This document shows, piece after piece, positions 34,131-47,500 of a stretch of 64,000 nucleotides of DNA. Within the stretch, counting starts at the first letter, position 1, and every line of letters starts with the position of its first letter. The notes beneath the pieces are model-generated. The model saw nothing but the letters and a program-made list of their open reading frames with translations. It ran no database searches and was not told the origin of the DNA. Source of the DNA: Sipunculus nudus (Eukaryota > Annelida > Sipuncula > Golfingiida > Sipunculidae); assembly GCA_026874595.1 (NCBI GenBank), contig CM049306.1:81866142-81930141 (forward strand), in the 5' to 3' direction. The position numbers were made by a program, and so were the translations under genes.

Positions 34131-35615
34131 TAACCCTCTACATGCAATATCCTACATCCCTTCTTACTGAAAGTTCATAATTAAGAATAACTTGTCTCGT
34201 TGACAGAATCATCTCTTTATAGTTCTCCTTTATAGGCACTAACAAACCAGTTTCAAACCATTTTGAGCCATGCATTAATAGCAAACAGTTCCGAAGCAGC
34301 TTCATGTGTTAAGGCCTACATATCAAGCAATCTTTAGCTCACTACCTTACCCTTGGAATGGAAAAAGACACTTTTTCTGCTAAGTGTGAAACCTGTGATT
34401 ATGAAATACTCATATTTCTGTTCCATATGTGACAGCTACAGAAAAGTAAAGGCACTGACAAAACATTTTACAAAATTAATCATACTATAATCCAATCAAC
34501 ACCTGTCACAAGATCCTTAACCATGTTACTGAACAGTTGCTGCAGTAAACAATTACTTCCTCAGATGTTTATTTAACTCAAATGCTATATGGGTCATTGT
34601 AAGATTTCTTCTTCTAAATTACTGATGGGGTGCCTAATTCATTCCTAGAAAGGTAATCTAAAACTTTGAAGGGCATACTTGGTTGGAACAGCTAGACTAT
34701 AGTTTAAGCTTACAAAGAATGATACCAGTAATTCAGACGGATATTTGCTCTGGCAGTGGGATCAGATTTAGTAATTACACAAACCCTGGATGTTTTTTCA
34801 CATGGTGGCCCTGGACAGTTCATCTATAGCTTGCACTGTTCTATTGGAACCAGACAGGAGGCAAGAACCACATCAGTCACTCTGATAATGTCATTCCTAA
34901 ATACCTACTTACCAGGCCCTGACCACATCATAGTGATGCCTAAACTGTCATATTCTGACCAGATAATTAACCACTCGATGTTCATACCACAAATATGACC
35001 AAGCTCACGTTTACCATTATATTAGAAGTTCACTCTTGTTTTAAGTTACTTTTGTCTAGGTTATCTGATTATATTCTTAACACTTTAAACAGAGACTGAC
35101 ACTGTAATTTTGAAGTGAAGAAGTGCTGAGATAATAAATACACATGTAAATTTAACTTTGAGTTGTAGTGTTCAAGCAGTGATGTGCACACATTTCATAA
35201 CAAGAATCTGTTGCATAAACAATTTAAGCTGTGTACAGGTTTAAATACCATTGTTACAATGTCTTCATTGTTACTACAGTGACACACACATGCCTTATAA
35301 CTTAGTCCAAAATATTACTGTAATCACTTAACTGCAAAAGACTTGAGAATTCTTCTGATCCAAAAATGTTTTTACTTTGGGTCATTTGATGTTAATGAGA
35401 TTGTTGGGCAGAAAGAATTGTATATTATATAAGAGGAAACCAATAACATGCCAATCAGAGCATTTAAGAACTGAACTGAATAACTAAGGTAAAAGAACTG
35501 AGTCACAAGGTGTTTAAAGGAGCCCAATCACATATAAAGCATGTTAAATTAACACGAAAAATAGCGTGTTCTCTGTAAAATTATTTGGTACCAGCCAAAA
35601 TTTTTTCCCTGATAC

Positions 35616-35640
35616 AGTTGGCCAACTCCTGTACAGGAGT
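35616..35640. repeat. Two overlapping perfect palindromes
   Basis: AGTTGGCCAACT (35616-35627) overlaps ACTCCTGTACAGGAGT (35625-35640) by three bases. Both are perfect. They could be binding sites for dimeric factors or a cruciform; there is no further evidence. Confidence 0.9.
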
Positions 35641-35744
35641 GTTAAAAACAGTGGACCGGGCACAATCCTAGGTGTCAACATAAACACAGCACATCAGACT
35701 GTGTGCACTGCCTTGGCCAAAACATGTCAATAAGGAGATGTTTG

Positions 35745-35932
35745 TAAATAGACACACGTTGACTGTATTTACAAACATGCAAATCCATTACAAGGTGTTA
35801 AACAGCTCAAAGAGAGGTATTGAGACCATGTGCTAGATAGTTTTGCTCTGAATTTTGTATAAAGCAAACATGAACTGATAGTGTGAAAGAATAAGTATAA
35901 TATTGCTCCTGATTATGTCCCTTTAACCTGAT
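35745..35932 (+). repeat. Dispersed repeat, copy 1 (inverted partner at 47501-47690)
   Basis: Shared wording includes 'acaaggtgttaaacag', 'gaactgatagtgtgaaagaata' and 'attatgtccttt' in the same order as the reverse complement of 47501-47690, at about 70-75% identity by eye. Family unknown. It has no ORF or recognisable promoter boxes. Confidence 0.65.
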
Positions 35933-38639
35933 ACCATCATCACTGAAGTTCAGTGATCAGGAGTGTGAACAAATTCATACCACATACTGACTGGCTGCTG
36001 ATCTCATTAATACAAGCATTCCATTTGATAACTCATCTGTGAAATTTGATATAAATTTACAGAGACCAAGTTTCCCTCCATTTTGTCTGATCTCGGAATT
36101 CACCATCCCAGTCAGGACACAGAATCATGAAAGTAGGAAGTAGAATGCTAAGCACTACACAGGCTGCCCCAGAGGCTGGCCAAATAATTTCACAGCCCAG
36201 GAGCCATACTGGCAATTTAATCCCCTAAGCACATGTTATAATCTCCCATCTTATTATGGCCCGAGGCCGGGAGAAGTGGCTTAATTAATTGTTTGCAGGA
36301 GACTTCAGGACACTGCTTGTGTGCACAGTGTTAGTAGTTGTTTCTGTGGTCATTCTAAATTACTGTTATCAGTTCATTCTCTCTAAGCACATACAGCAAG
36401 TAGGATTTAAGAGAGCAAATAAATTTTTTATTACACTTGAAAATGCATTTCTTGTATAACTGTTCAAGGGATAAGTGAAATCAGGTCAGTTTCCAATTTA
36501 GCAGTAATAGTTGTACAATTCATCCCCCTTGCTGCAAAATAATTAAATTACACTGGACAAAATGAAACGACAAGTAAATTTAAACTGTACTGCTTTTCGT
36601 TAGCAGTGTATAATATATTTTCAGACATAATAATAAAAGAGCATGGAATTCTTATTAAATATGAATATTTTTACTCCAAGGGTTAAAACCTTTTAATTAA
36701 TTTTTTTTTTAAAATACATATTAAATATTAAGATTAAGATAATAATGGAGAATACTACACAGTACAAAATATTATTTTACAGAACCATGTCTGTGCATCT
36801 ACACATCACCACTGAATTATTGGAAATACCCAATGCATTAATTAAAGATTATTGAACCTCTTGAATGATTTGGTACCAGGTTAAGCCAATGCCCAGGCTG
36901 ACACTGACTCCCTGCTGTTCTTACTACACTAACCACACAGCCTCAGGGCTCTGCACACATCTCTGCATCTGTTACTGTTCTCAGCAAACCAACCCAGCCT
37001 GCCAGCTGTACAGTCAGAGAGATCAGCAGAAAATAAGCCCTGACACAGACCATGACAACATAGAATAAACACTGACAACTGTAATATAGGATGCTACGGC
37101 CACAATGACCATCGACATAGCAAAAAGTTATAGTCAATGTGAATGGAAAACACACAAAATGGGCAAATACTGTGAGAGAAGATTATTATACAAGTATGAA
37201 ATATCAATACTGTCTCAATAGTCCTTGTGCAAAAACATGAAGTTAAGCAGTGAATCTGATGAAGTCAAAGTACATTAAACATGTTTTTTAATATAGCATA
37301 ACAATAAAAATGTACGTTAGCTGTATCTGAAAATCAAGACAGGTTCAAGGTTAAACTTAAAGGTTCTAATCATGGTCTTCCCTTCCCTGAGTCATTCAGT
37401 AAAAAAAAAACAAGAAAATACAACTTATGTGACACTGGATTTACTAATCGTAATTACTCTTTATGTTTTGAAGAAAGATGATGTCCAAAAATGTGCATTA
37501 AGTGAAACTGACATTGTTTTGATTATTAACAAGTTCTGAATCTTCTCCTGGGTGTCAAGTACAGTGATTTCCCAGGGTCCTTTGTGACAGTAACAAAAAA
37601 TGAAAATGGGTACACACATTCAACATATGTACAAAATTATAGATTAAGCCCCTGCATATGTTTTTGAGGTCCCTCTCTATGTACAATGTTATGAATGTGT
37701 CTCATGTATGCCTGGTAATAGGCATCACCCTGCTGCATATGACAGAATTTAGCTAATTATACATGTACAGATATTCTGAATGAGCAAGTTCCCAGTAAAT
37801 CTGAAATTCTGTGACTGACTGTATATAATAGATGCAATAGAATCAATGTCAATAACCTTTAATGTCACCAAATTAATTCCTGCTGACTATGTGAAATAAA
37901 TCTATTGGATGAAAATGGCATGTGATGCCAGCGTTATGATAGATCCTATTACAGCAGTGCATGCTAAAGAGTCAGGTTAATTTACCTATGTTTAATTAAC
38001 ATCATAGTGTTCAACTGTTAAGAGTTCACCTGGGACTACCAATTCCGTAAGTACAGTGCTTACCTCTCATCAAACAACACAACTTCTGTGATGTTATCCT
38101 GGAGTACCCCCTCACCACTTGATGTTCACCTGTACAGATGAAGGTGAGAGGGAGCGTACTCTTGGCACGGATATCGACACTCGGTAGCAGATTTAATCAA
38201 ATACAGCATGCCGTTACCTATGTACATTTTGCATGGTTTGTGGCTCAGCTCCTACAGTGTGTTAGTACTGCCAGTATCCAAGGTACTCTCACACCTGTAG
38301 CCAGAGCCGAACTGATCAGAATCACAGCTCCATGATGCTGCACATATTATCACCCCCTCCCTCCCCAGGTACCCCATATGTTAACCTCTTCTCCTTTGAT
38401 AGCCTCCACACAGAAGCACTGGCTACCTGAGCATGACAGCCGTGAAAATAACTGTTCTGGTCACCTGGAGATTAATCATCTCACCACCTGCATAAACCTA
38501 CCCGATTTCCTCCGTAAACATCACAGTCCCAGGTACATATCCCTAAATAAGCTTAAAAAGACTGATGGTGCCAAACTATGATGCTTCCCATTTCACGAAA
38601 TGTATATATATTAAACTAATGTGAAACAGGTAGCCACAG

Positions 38640-38674
38640 CTCATGCATGCATTATGTGCTGGTACATGCATGAG
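38640..38674. repeat. Inverted repeat CTCATGCATG / CATGCATGAG
   Basis: A 10-bp perfect stem with a 15-nt loop, in the 5' intronic region. Confidence 0.85.
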
Positions 38675-40409
38675 GGGACTGACCAGTTTCATTAGCATAT
38701 TTACTCACTCATGCCGAACACTATGAGGAGACCACAAACAGGTCAAGCGTGCCATTATATTCATGGGACAAAGGGTCTGTAAGCATTCATACATAAGAAC
38801 TCTCCCAGCTGATTACATCTATGAAGGTCCATATGTTTAGTACCCTGAGGGTACAGCACATTGACTTTAAAGACATTCCTCTTGCACAATATGGCATATT
38901 ATATGCTGGGTATGTATCAGTTCGCATTTTATACATATGGTCAGTGATATGAACAGCACAAACTAATAAAGATTTGTGAAATAATTACTAGAATACTGTG
39001 GGGTCTGGGCAACTATTTTTGTAAGAAGGTGTAGCTGATTGCAAGTTAGTGCAAAAGTTGATATTAATTCCCTGTAGGCTACATATGTTTTAACAACATT
39101 CTTATTAACACTATAGGATAAAACTAAGTTCCTTTTGTAACATTTGAAATGAAAACAAATCATTCACAGACATATTTGTCGTTTGAATGAATAAATGATG
39201 TGAAACTAATGAACCATCAAACCTATCCCATCCCACTGCATTGCCCTATCAGTTTGTACCAAAGAGACAGAAATACAATGATAAAGTCAGCGTCTGTTTG
39301 CTGCTATTTGACAAAACAGCTTTACACTGGAACTGGTGCTCAGCACAGGAAGCCACAGAAAATGAGCTACTGACTACCCAAGCAAACTGAACGCATGTAG
39401 CTTACATTCCTTCAAATTAAATAACTATTTCTTAAATTAAAATCATCCAACTGTCCCAACATCAGATACTGTGATACCTCTCCTCATGGGCACCACTGTA
39501 TCACAGACACTTGAAGCAGCCAATGAGTAGACTTCACTTAGAGGCCGGTGACCTCTCTTATACAGACACCTCTGTATTATAGGTAGAAATGGTCGTGTAA
39601 GTATCTGTCATTGTGAACTCTGTAGACATTTTGTAATTTTTTTTAAATCAGGAAACCTCTTCACCCTAAAAAGCCTGGTCCATTCATATCAGAATATGAT
39701 GTTCTGAAAGATTATTGAGAAATGTAAATATAATGAGATCTCATAAGCCCATACATCAAAAAGATCAATTATTCCAAATTTTATTTTTCATCAAAATATG
39801 AAAACAATGGGATTTCTGATTAGATTCTGTGTCAGCTAATTCTTGCTTTCCCTGAAAAAGTCGAATTATCTGAATGTATTCTTTGACCCCTGAGCTGTTC
39901 AGATTTATAACTAAGGCACAACATGTATTGACTTGCATATGACTTTGGACCAGCAGGATCATGTGGCTGCTACATACTGGGATTGCCTGACTGTCTGGAG
40001 CCCCACAGTCCAGCCAGTTTGTGCTGTATCCTATGTCTTGGTGAGAATATTAATAAGTACAGCTGGTCAGACGCTGGCTAATGCTGCAGCAACGCAGCCT
40101 AGCTGCATCCCAAGAGCTGAGATGCTATCTTCTAAATTACTGTCCCTGTCACAATGAAGTATGATGGTCATCAAGTAATGCTAACTCAATATCCTGCTGA
40201 GGCTGAACTTAGGACAAGTACAACATGCATAGATCAATGTAAAACCAGGATGAGATGCACTGAGTGATGAAGCACAGCCTTGATGGTAAAACTGAGTCAA
40301 CGCTTTCCCTTTTAATCTTAAATTGCAAGGGGAAATATAAGTAAATTTTGAAGGATGGTATGTGACAAAAAACATGTGCATATGATAAGTTATGCAAATC
40401 ATAAATTAG

Positions 40410-40427
40410 ATATATATATATATATAC
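40410..40427. repeat. (AT)n microsatellite
   Basis: A run of about nine AT units. Confidence 0.9.
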
Positions 40428-41594
40428 ACGTCTTCCCATGTATGGATACATTTTTGTGTGGTTCATGACCAAACTAGAATAAAACAGAAAAACATAAAAA
40501 ATGTAAAATTTATACCATATCTGCTCATAATAAACACTGTCAGCCCAAATAATGACTCTTTTGAGGTATATGTAATATTAAACGTGTTGGACATTTATAG
40601 CTTTCCCACTATACACATGAAAAATATTTAATACATTTAAGGAGTTGTAAGGACAATAACTCCCAGCTGAATCATGGAGACATTAGAAAAATATGATGGC
40701 CATGACAAGGCTCAAACACATGAAGTTTCAGGACATTTCCTGGACATTTTCAGGACCTTTTTGCTATTTCCCAAGACAAAATAATTTTAATAGCATGATA
40801 CAGTTGAATGAATATGCAATAAAGGTCACACAGAGTTCATGGATAGGTCAATTAGGTTTTCATTAAACGTTTGGGTCAGTCTAAAAATATGCATGATTAT
40901 AAACATTTTTAATAATGGCATACATAACAACATACAAACACTTTTGATTCACTGGATGTGACCCAATTAATATATTCAAATCTGATCTAACCAGTTTTCC
41001 AGGGCTCTTTCACAGGGGACACATGCTCAATAACAATAAAATATTTTCAGCAGGACACCCAGAAATTCAAAGACATATATTAACCCAGCTTGGTATGCTA
41101 ACTGTCACTGCTAAAGCTGAGATTATAGATCAGTATATTGACAGTTCCTCCTCGTTTTACTGCAAGAAACATGTTTTACTTCTGCTTCAGTTCTTTTGAA
41201 TGAAAATGGTATTATTGACCAGGCTAAAGGTATAATCTATTAACAGTAGATCTGAATCATAAATGTCTGAGAACTCCTGTATGATTTCCATATACACAAC
41301 AAGCTATTTTTTCTACCTTTCTGAAATTTGTATAACAGTACTACACACTGACAAGCTTCAATATTATGACCATCACTACTGTGTGGTAAATCACATTTTC
41401 TACATGTCTATAGAGGAAAGAATCTGTCAGGGTTTGATCGGGACACAGAAATATGACACAAAGGTAATCCAAGGATAATTCAAACATGTGCATCTATCTG
41501 TAGAGAGAGTTCTGCCTTGATTGGACCTGTAGTGGCAGAGAAAAGGGCAGAATCACACATGGGCAAAGGTGGCATATTTTAGTAGGATACTTAC

Positions 41595-41654
41595 TATTAC
41601 TGAGTCTTCTTCTGAGTGAAGACAAGCATCAAAGGCCTGTATCCAACAAGCCAT
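41595..41654 (-). CDS. FRMD4: Candidate alternative first coding exon of FRMD4 (20 codons)
   Basis: The ATG at 41654 has a good context (AACATGG: A at -3, G at +4). Twenty open codons beginning MACWIQAFDACLH and ending in an acidic SEEDSVI stretch run into a perfect gtaagt donor (41589-41594) in phase 0, the phase the common FRMD4 exon needs. I recognise no homologous protein. The same pattern could arise by chance in 64 kb, so this is a moderate-confidence prediction. Confidence 0.4.
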
Positions 41655-43209
41655 GTTGGTCAACATACCCCCAGTGTCCCCCTCCATCAAAACTGTACAC
41701 TCACTGATTTATCAACTCGAGATAGGTTCCATCTCCAGCACATATGGTGTAGGTGATCTTCTCAACTATTTTCATCACATACTGAATCCTTCCTTTTTTT
41801 CCATCTTATATATATGACATAAGACCATAACAAGTTCCATACTCAAGTTGAGGAAATCAAAATACACAGTAGTATTAGATATCCTTGGTACTGAAATCAG
41901 TGTCCAAGAAATTATCTAAATATGATACTTGCATCAGCAGGCACACAAATAGTCAGTAAAAATCATCATGGATATTCATATACTGATATACACAGGTGTA
42001 ACTGACCTCTTTGCTCTTCTCAAATGATTGGTATAATACTATTAGAGCAAAAAATCCAAAGCCGACTAATATTTCATCTTCTTGCAGTTATCCCAACAAC
42101 AGACAGGCCAGTGTGTCCTCATATACATTTAAAATACCTAACTCATCCACATAAACTGGCTAATAAAGATAAACTAACCAGCCCATGGATAAATTAGTTA
42201 ATATAAATTTTGTTAAACAGACAGCAGTTTCCTTGTTCTAATTATTGAAGTAATCCTGTTGCTTGTTATCTAACTTCCTTTCTCCTTGTCATTATTAAAC
42301 CTTCACAGCTGGCAGTAATCATGTTAATTACCAGCTGATTGTTCAGTTTGTTTTGGTGCTGCATGAATCAGTTCCTGGTGCCAGAAAAACAACTTCTGTG
42401 CCAGTTATACAGACTTTAGGCATGTTTCCATTTTTATTACTCTATTTCCACCAAGAGTCTTTATTCATATAGTTTTCAACACATCTGGAAGGAGGTTTCT
42501 TGAGTGTTGAAACCACTCTTATTCCTGATACCCAGATGGTCGTTATATTGATATAAAAGATGCATTGTTCATACCGTCCTATTTGTCTGAATGAAGAGTC
42601 TGGTATCATCATTTTACCTTAAAGTCAACTGGTGTATCTAACATCTTAACCTCAGATCCAGGAGCTTGTGATGCTCTGTCACCATGGAAACAAACTGATA
42701 ATGGTGCACTCATTTGAGCACTGATGAAGCATATGTCCATGCCTTTACTATGGGAATGTATAAGTTTTCCTCAAATCAAGAACATTTGTACCATGCTACC
42801 TCTTTTATAATCTATATTTTTGTGACATGCCTATTATCCCTGTATGTTTCATTCATCTGCTAATGTTTACCAACCCAACTCCTTCAAACTGAATTACTGT
42901 ACCTATTTATACTGGTGTTTGCATTCTTGCAAAGTCCTGTATTTGATCTCAAACTAACATCCTGTCTAGTTAAAAAGCATTTATCTGAATTTCATCTCTT
43001 TGTCATTTTGTTTATTTTCTAATTCCATAATCTTAATATTTCCTATTTCAATTGTCTTTGATTTCCACATAAATCATATAATTGCAGCAACATTTTAGTA
43101 TCCTGTTAATCTTATCACAAACACATGAAATCCTGCCGCCTCTTAGTAATTATCCTACAGGTGTTAGGCTTACTAAAAGAATTTTTATTTTACAGATCAG
43201 AAGCCAATT

Positions 43210-43690
43210 ATATCTTTATGTGTGTCACACTAGTTTTTTGTTATCCTGTTACTAAGCATGTTATGCTTTTGCCATGCTCATTTTCCTGTTTTCCTGTTTT
43301 ATCCTTGTATCACCTTTGTGATAATATCTATAAGACAGCTATTATTGTGTCATGTTAATTATGTCCATAGACCCATTATTCTTGTGTCATGTTCATAATG
43401 TGTCCTCAAGCCTGTTATTCTCATGTATTTCTTATTATAATACCCTTAACCCTGTTATCCTTGTGTCAAACTTGTGTCATTTGTGATAATATCCTTACCC
43501 CTGCTTTTCATGTCACATTTGCGGTATTCATTTTATACCTGTTATCCTTGTAGTGTCACACTTTTATCTTGCTTGGAAGCCTCTTATCCTGATATCACAA
43601 TTATTATCGTAGACCAATAAACCTGTTATCCTAGTGTCACAATTATTGTTATCCTTTTGTCCACATATCTCTTATCCTCATCTTTTATTG
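43210..43690. repeat. Degenerate tandem repeat (gttatccttgtgtca-type units)
   Basis: 'cctgttatccttgtgtcac' and close variants recur roughly every 45-70 bp from 43250 to 43650, with 'tgataatatcc' and 'acaattatt' linkers. The period is irregular and the copies are eroded. No coding. Confidence 0.6.
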
Positions 43691-44619
43691 ATGATGTATC
43701 ATCCTATTTACTTCTTGTCAGTGTTAGAAAAGGATAAAGTAGAGCTCTGCATCCCCATGCTGCTGCTGGTGAACAGGTGGGCTCCAGAGGCTGTGTTTGC
43801 ACCTGCCATCAGGCTCTTCCAGGAGGGCTGGTCATGGCTGCCTGCTCTGTGTAACAGCACAGCTGAAAGATCTCAGATAGATGCCAGTACCAGGCCTGCC
43901 CTGGACCCCTACTCAATGTCCCCATCTGCTGGTCATTGCAGCCCTGGTAATGACTGTGCCTGGAGATGACTTTGTGCTGACCTCTTTGAGTAAGACCACC
44001 TCTCAGGTGGAGCTCGTCACATCAGTGGAGAAGCCAAAACACTACCTAAACATCACATGGCTTTGTTTCTTCAGACATGTTTTCTCTATTTAGCAAATTA
44101 CAACTTCACAGAAAGAGTTTTGACGCAAATGATACAGGCTTACTATGACAGATATTCCTTCTGTACAATCGTAAAACCATTCGTCTTGCAGATTTGGTGC
44201 TCTGACATGATGTTAAGCTAGAAGTTCATTTTTTTCATCAGACTTCCTGGTGATTCATCTGGAGTATAAATAGTCATATGAAGGATTGAGTAGACCAATA
44301 TGATGCTGATAACCAGTCTACAGTGAGCTCACAGCCATAACAGGGTGTGGTAACCCAGGGTACAGCAGAGTAGTTGTGATACCAGGTGTGGCTGGCTAGT
44401 TATGCGGATGAGGACCAGTCTATTGCAATCCCGATATTACAGGTCACATGAATATAGTCTCCTCAGGACTAGATGTGTACCTGTATTGCATCTGTACCTG
44501 ATGTTCCTCTCTGGCTCTGTATCAAACAGCATCCCAGTGCTGTATCAGTACTGCAGCAGCCAGCATCAACAGTCCATCCTCACAGTCAGCTGATCAGTAT
44601 TCTTACCTGCCAAAAGCTT

Positions 44620-46052
44620 CCTACCGTAAAATCTCCACTTAAAACCGCACGTCCGATAAAAACCGCACCCAGACTTTGCCGAAATCCTTGGTGAGACACC
44701 GTGAGGGGCTCAAATACCAAGAACCCCCCTTTAAAACCGCACCAACTCTCGCTACGGAATGATTTGACACAAGACACAATCAAGCTATCCTCTAGAAATC
44801 AACACGCGTAGGTTGAGACACGGCCATTCCTGTCCACTATAAAAATCCTTGGGCATTTGATTTAAACACATCAAACACTTTTTTGCAGGGTCACTCATGC
44901 ATGGAGTTTGGGAAGACGCAAGGGCCGGTGAACCTCTGCGTGTTTATACAGACTTTATATGCCGTGCCGTATTCTTGTTTGCTACTGATTTCCCATTATA
45001 TTTTGGAAAAAAATATTCTGCTGATCAGTTTCAAGTCACTGTATATTTTATTTCTAAAGGTAATATTTTGAAATCTTAATCTATGATGAAAATTCTATTT
45101 TCTTGAATTACTCGGAAGATTCTAATCATTTTCATACCGGTTACTTCGGTATGATCATCGTCACATCATACGTTGACATCGCTCCATGTCAAAGTTTGTT
45201 GATGCGTTTGAAAACATCGCTGGTCAACTTAACTTAATATAAAAAATAACTGAATTTACCTTGTCGAGATATGCACGTATAGGAGGTATAGGAAACATGA
45301 CACGTGAAAACGAGTGATTTTAAAGTAAAATTAAAGTGGCCAGTCGAGGTAAGCAAGTTTTTTTTCCTAAAGCAAGTTTCCGTGGGGGGAGCCATCTTGT
45401 CAAGGCAGCGTTCCCGCAAGGCACACTGGGACGGAATAGGTGGCTGTTCTGTTTACCACCCACCGCGTACAGCCGTTAAAAATATTCTTAGCAGAATACC
45501 GGGGTGTTTCAGCACATGGCGGCACTCAAACTTCGTTTTAAAACGATCGTCCGCCATTGTGTGACTCTTTACGATGTCAGCTTTTTATTCATTTTATGTT
45601 TTAAACAAATAATCGTTGCTAAAAAATGCCGCAAATGGGTTTAATGTAGACATTTATTTCAATTTTGCTTGACCATGCCAAACGAAGTGGGCCGCTATGT
45701 GTTACAGCGGGGGTGTTATAAACGTAGTATTTGGTGACAATTACCAAGATTTTTATAACAAGTTATATATCGCACGAAAGATAATCAGCAATATTTAATT
45801 TACAAACAACAAATAATCGTAAATAATACGTTTACACACGGCTCCCATGCATGCGAGACTGCTGCTATAAGGGCGGCCTTTGAAAGTCGCCATATGATCG
45901 CCCACTCGCGGGCCCAAAACGATGTATGTCAGGAAGATAATCAGGAAACCCTTCTAGTATAAACCGCACAGTGCTTTCAGGAAAAAAACATGATTTAAAG
46001 ATTTTGAATTTCTTGATTAAACCGCGGTTTTAAGTGGAGATTTTACGGTAGG
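44620..46052. mobile_element. 1.43-kb DNA-transposon-like element with perfect 29-bp TIRs
   Basis: Bases 44620-44648 (CCTACCGTAAAATCTCCACT, then TAAAACCGC) are the exact reverse complement of 46024-46052. Subterminal copies of AAAACCGCAC (44641, 44658 and 44733 on the left; TAAACCGCAC near 45961 on the right) look like transposase-binding repeats. The interior is visibly richer in CpG than the flanks. It has no transposase-like ORF. The longest frames (60-86 codons) lack recognised motifs. No target-site duplication is obvious (aaaagctt on the left, tgctgttt on the right). The superfamily is undetermined. The perfect TIRs imply recent activity. Confidence 0.8.
45375..45560. promoter_or_regulatory. 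CpG-rich segment with YY1-like motifs inside the TIR element
   Basis: GCCATCTTG (about 45390), CACATGGCGGCAC (about 45513) and CCGCCATTGTG (about 45551) all resemble the YY1 motif (AANATGGC) common at metazoan promoters. They lie in the most CpG-dense part of the element. Promoter activity is an inference. Confidence 0.3.
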
Positions 46053-46247
46053 TGCTGTTTAGATATCTGCTAAAGATGCTGTGTGTTAGCTTCTTAACCA
46101 TTGTTTGAAGAAATACTCCCCTTGTAAAGAAGCAGTAGGAACAAAAGATGCCAACACTGTAGCAAGGGCACACCGAAAGAAGACTGGGTCCATGATTTCT
46201 TAGTCACTTGATTAAAATCTGTTCCACAAATGACTGTTAACCAATAT

Positions 46248-46592
46248 ACTGTGGTTTCCTTTTTATTGGCAGGGGTTTTAATTTATTGATATTTGTGAAA
46301 CGGAAATTATCATGAAAATTAAAACTACGTGAATAAGAGGTCCCATCTCTGAGATTAAGTGAAAAGGAAAAAGATTGCTATATTATGTCAAGTCTTTCAA
46401 ATTATCTGCCAATAATGAAGAATTATTTTATTTGTTCCATGTTCCCTTGGATCCCAATCCAATCATTATGATTTTGCCAATCATATTATTTATTAAATAT
46501 AATTAATTCAAATAATGTCCGACATGCTCTGGGTAGATTGTTATGGTGACTTCGCATAATTTAATCCATCCAAATATGAAGCGAACCACAGT
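46248..46592. mobile_element. MITE (345 bp) with ACTGTGGTTTCC ends
   Basis: The left end ACTGTGGTTTCCTTTTAT and the reverse complement of the right end ACTGTGGTTCGCTTCATAT match. The body has the wording 'gtgaaacggaaattatcatg', then 'aaaattaaaactacgtgaat'. Left and right flanks are both TA-rich. It is followed at 46618 by a (TA)n tract. Confidence 0.6.
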
Positions 46593-46613
46593 TTATAGAA
46601 CAAATGGTATACT

Positions 46614-46617
<4 letters not shown>

Positions 46618-46656
<39 letters not shown>

Positions 46657-46664
46657 TATATATG
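46618..46664. repeat. (TA)n microsatellite
   Basis: About 22 TA units with one interruption (taaatata). Confidence 0.95.
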
Positions 46665-47044
46665 TCTGGAGCATAATTAAAGGTTTACACGTAAGCTGAA
46701 GCAAACATCAGAAGACAGATTCAGCACAAGAAAAGTTGGGAAACAGAAAAAATATGGGACATGACGGTCATGACCTGGATCACATCAGACCGACTTCACT
46801 TACTCAACTAAGCTCGTATGGGAATTCAGATTTATTTGTTGTAATTCTTAATTTTACTTTTCCAAGCAAAGGACTATGATGGTCATTTGTTATTACTGTA
46901 AAATATTACATTTGACAGAAGGTAACTACATGGTAAGAATATGTTATGATTAAGAATTCTGATTACAAGGTTTTTAGGCATCTGTTTGGGAAATATTTAA
47001 TATTTAATAGTTATGATATCAGAGCAAATCTCTCCACTTTGTCT

Positions 47045-47122
47045 TCGAGACTGTAGCAGGGATTAATACAGGGAACTTCCATTGTAAAGTCAAATGTCTT
47101 AACCAGTAGGCTACCTCCTAAC
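47045..47122 (-). repeat. tRNA-like / SINE head fragment
   Basis: The reverse strand reads GGTAGCCTACTGGTTAAGAC, then ATTTGACTTTACAATGGAAG and TTCCCTGTATTAATCCCTGC. It resembles a decayed tRNA head with box A near GGTAGCCTACTGG and a weak box B. Confidence 0.35.
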
Positions 47123-47500
47123 TCAAACTATTCTTTTTATTCTGTTTTTTGTTACATGTGGAAATATTTTAATGATGCTCCTGTTATTCCTATTTTAGTG
47201 CCTACAATGTAAATATCCCCACAATGCTCTCGCAGTTATCCTAATGATAAACAATTCTTTGCTGCTTGATTTATGGTGTTTAACCATAAATGTTGATTAT
47301 GAATCAGGTTTTAACAGTCTCACTTATCATATTCTCACTTATTTGAAGAAATTTACACTTCCTGCTTAAAATATGATTTCCAAATGACAACAATGAGATA
47401 GCCATATGATAATTCACATTTCCAGGACAACTATCACATCTAATAATTTCAAAGAATATATTAAGAATTAAGGAAGTAAAGTTGTGTTTTTTTAAAGGAC

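Larger units (their letters stand above)
32119..41594 (-). other. Intergenic or 5'-intronic stretch, 32.1-41.6 kb
   Basis: It contains SINE copy 2, one dispersed repeat and small palindromes. A donor-like gcttac at 38060-38065 ends a minus-strand segment with stops in the needed frame, so at most a noncoding first exon. Nothing else is recognised. Confidence 0.55.

Noticed and set aside
38066..38140. Minus-strand exon-like segment before a gtaagc donor
   Set aside because: Stops occur in the frame required for phase 0, so coding is excluded. A 5' UTR exon is possible but unsupported.
43634..43969. 111-codon plus-strand ORF in a GC-richer patch
   Set aside because: It begins in the degenerate tandem repeat, and no family resemblance or splice context was found.
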